Position numbers and translations under genes: made by a program. From an uncultured Dialister sp. (lineage in GTDB: Bacteria; Bacillota; Negativicutes; Veillonellales; Dialisteraceae): a DNA stretch of 20,830 nucleotides. The stretch covers positions 1-20,830 of the forward strand of contig NZ_UPZP01000035.1 in NCBI RefSeq assembly GCF_900538805.1. The letters run 5' to 3'. The notes beneath the pieces were generated by a model that saw only the letters and a list, made by a program, of their open reading frames with translations, did not search any database and was not told the DNA's origin. Shown in pieces: positions 20,683 through 20,830 of this stretch (position 1 is its first letter; every line of letters starts with the position of its first letter).

Positions 20683-20830
20683 TGGACACGCCTTTGGCGT
20701 GAGGGTTCTTAAGATTGACCGGCCTGTGGCCAGAGGGTTGTGGTGGCGGCTTATGGACACGCCTGCGGCGTGAGGGTTCAGAAGGTTCTTAGGGTTCTAA
20801 GGTTTGACAGCCCTTCGGGCTGAGGGTTGT
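20683..20830. repeat. Palindrome array upstream of the cat-mazG operon, running off the window
   Basis: On the plus strand: GGAC-ACGCCTTTGGCGT-GAGGGTTCTTAAGA, TTGAC-CGGCCTGTGGCCA-GAGGGTTGTGG, GGAC-ACGCCTGCGGCGT-GAGGGTT, GTTCAGAAG/GTTCTTAGG/GTTCTAAGG 9-mer-like units, and TTTGAC-AGCCCTTCGGGCT-GAGGGTTGT at the window edge. Same family as 6110-6375. There is no gene here. Confidence 0.88.

Overview
The window is a piece of a bacterial chromosome in which every gene I can support lies on the minus strand. Non-ATG starts are common (TTG for mgtC, trmFO and topA; GTG for gatA). The gene set (GatCAB, DprA-TopA-TrmFO, ComM, YraN, HU) and gene order suggest a Gram-positive-lineage bacterium. From memory, the palindrome-filled intergenic spacers and the mix of homologs fit the Negativicutes (Dialister/Veillonella-like), but this was not tested by any search. 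No rRNA, tRNA, CRISPR array, transposase or prophage gene is visible.

Layout in the direction of transcription (right to left): (1) about 20,640-18,520 holds a CatA-type acetyltransferase, a MazG-type pyrophosphohydrolase with a shortened N-terminal domain, and HU, ending in a strong terminator. (2) 18,270-10,844 is a DNA uptake/processing and housekeeping cluster, yraN-comM-dprA-topA-trmFO; trmFO is separated from topA by a 486-bp repeat-filled spacer. (3) 9,998-8,340 is a phosphohexomutase with its own terminator. (4) 8,155-6,696 is a two-gene polar amino-acid ABC importer (ATPase and permease, no binding protein) with a near-consensus promoter and a terminator. (5) 6,091-4,869 is a hypothetical gene followed by an MgtC/SapB-family membrane protein. 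(6) 4,115-584 is gatC-gatA-gatB, which makes the tRNA-dependent amidotransferase, plus a coupled small acidic membrane protein and a terminator. (7) 298-62 is a small, probably C-terminally shortened protein.

The most unusual content is between the genes. Five spacers (about 4,183-4,868, 6,110-6,660, 10,020-10,843, 12,160-12,640 and 20,680-20,830) are mosaics of short repeated modules. One module is a hairpin flanked by TTGAC/GGAC and GAGGGTT whose stem sequence differs from copy to copy. A second is a hairpin with a conserved loop of about 18-23 nt and variable but perfectly complementary 8-20 bp arms; pairs of copies with the same flanks show compensatory changes on both arms. Others are 9-mer GTTCARARG arrays and a 72-bp block repeated exactly about 5.9 kb apart. 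I regard these as a candidate undescribed repeat system and the main lead of the window.
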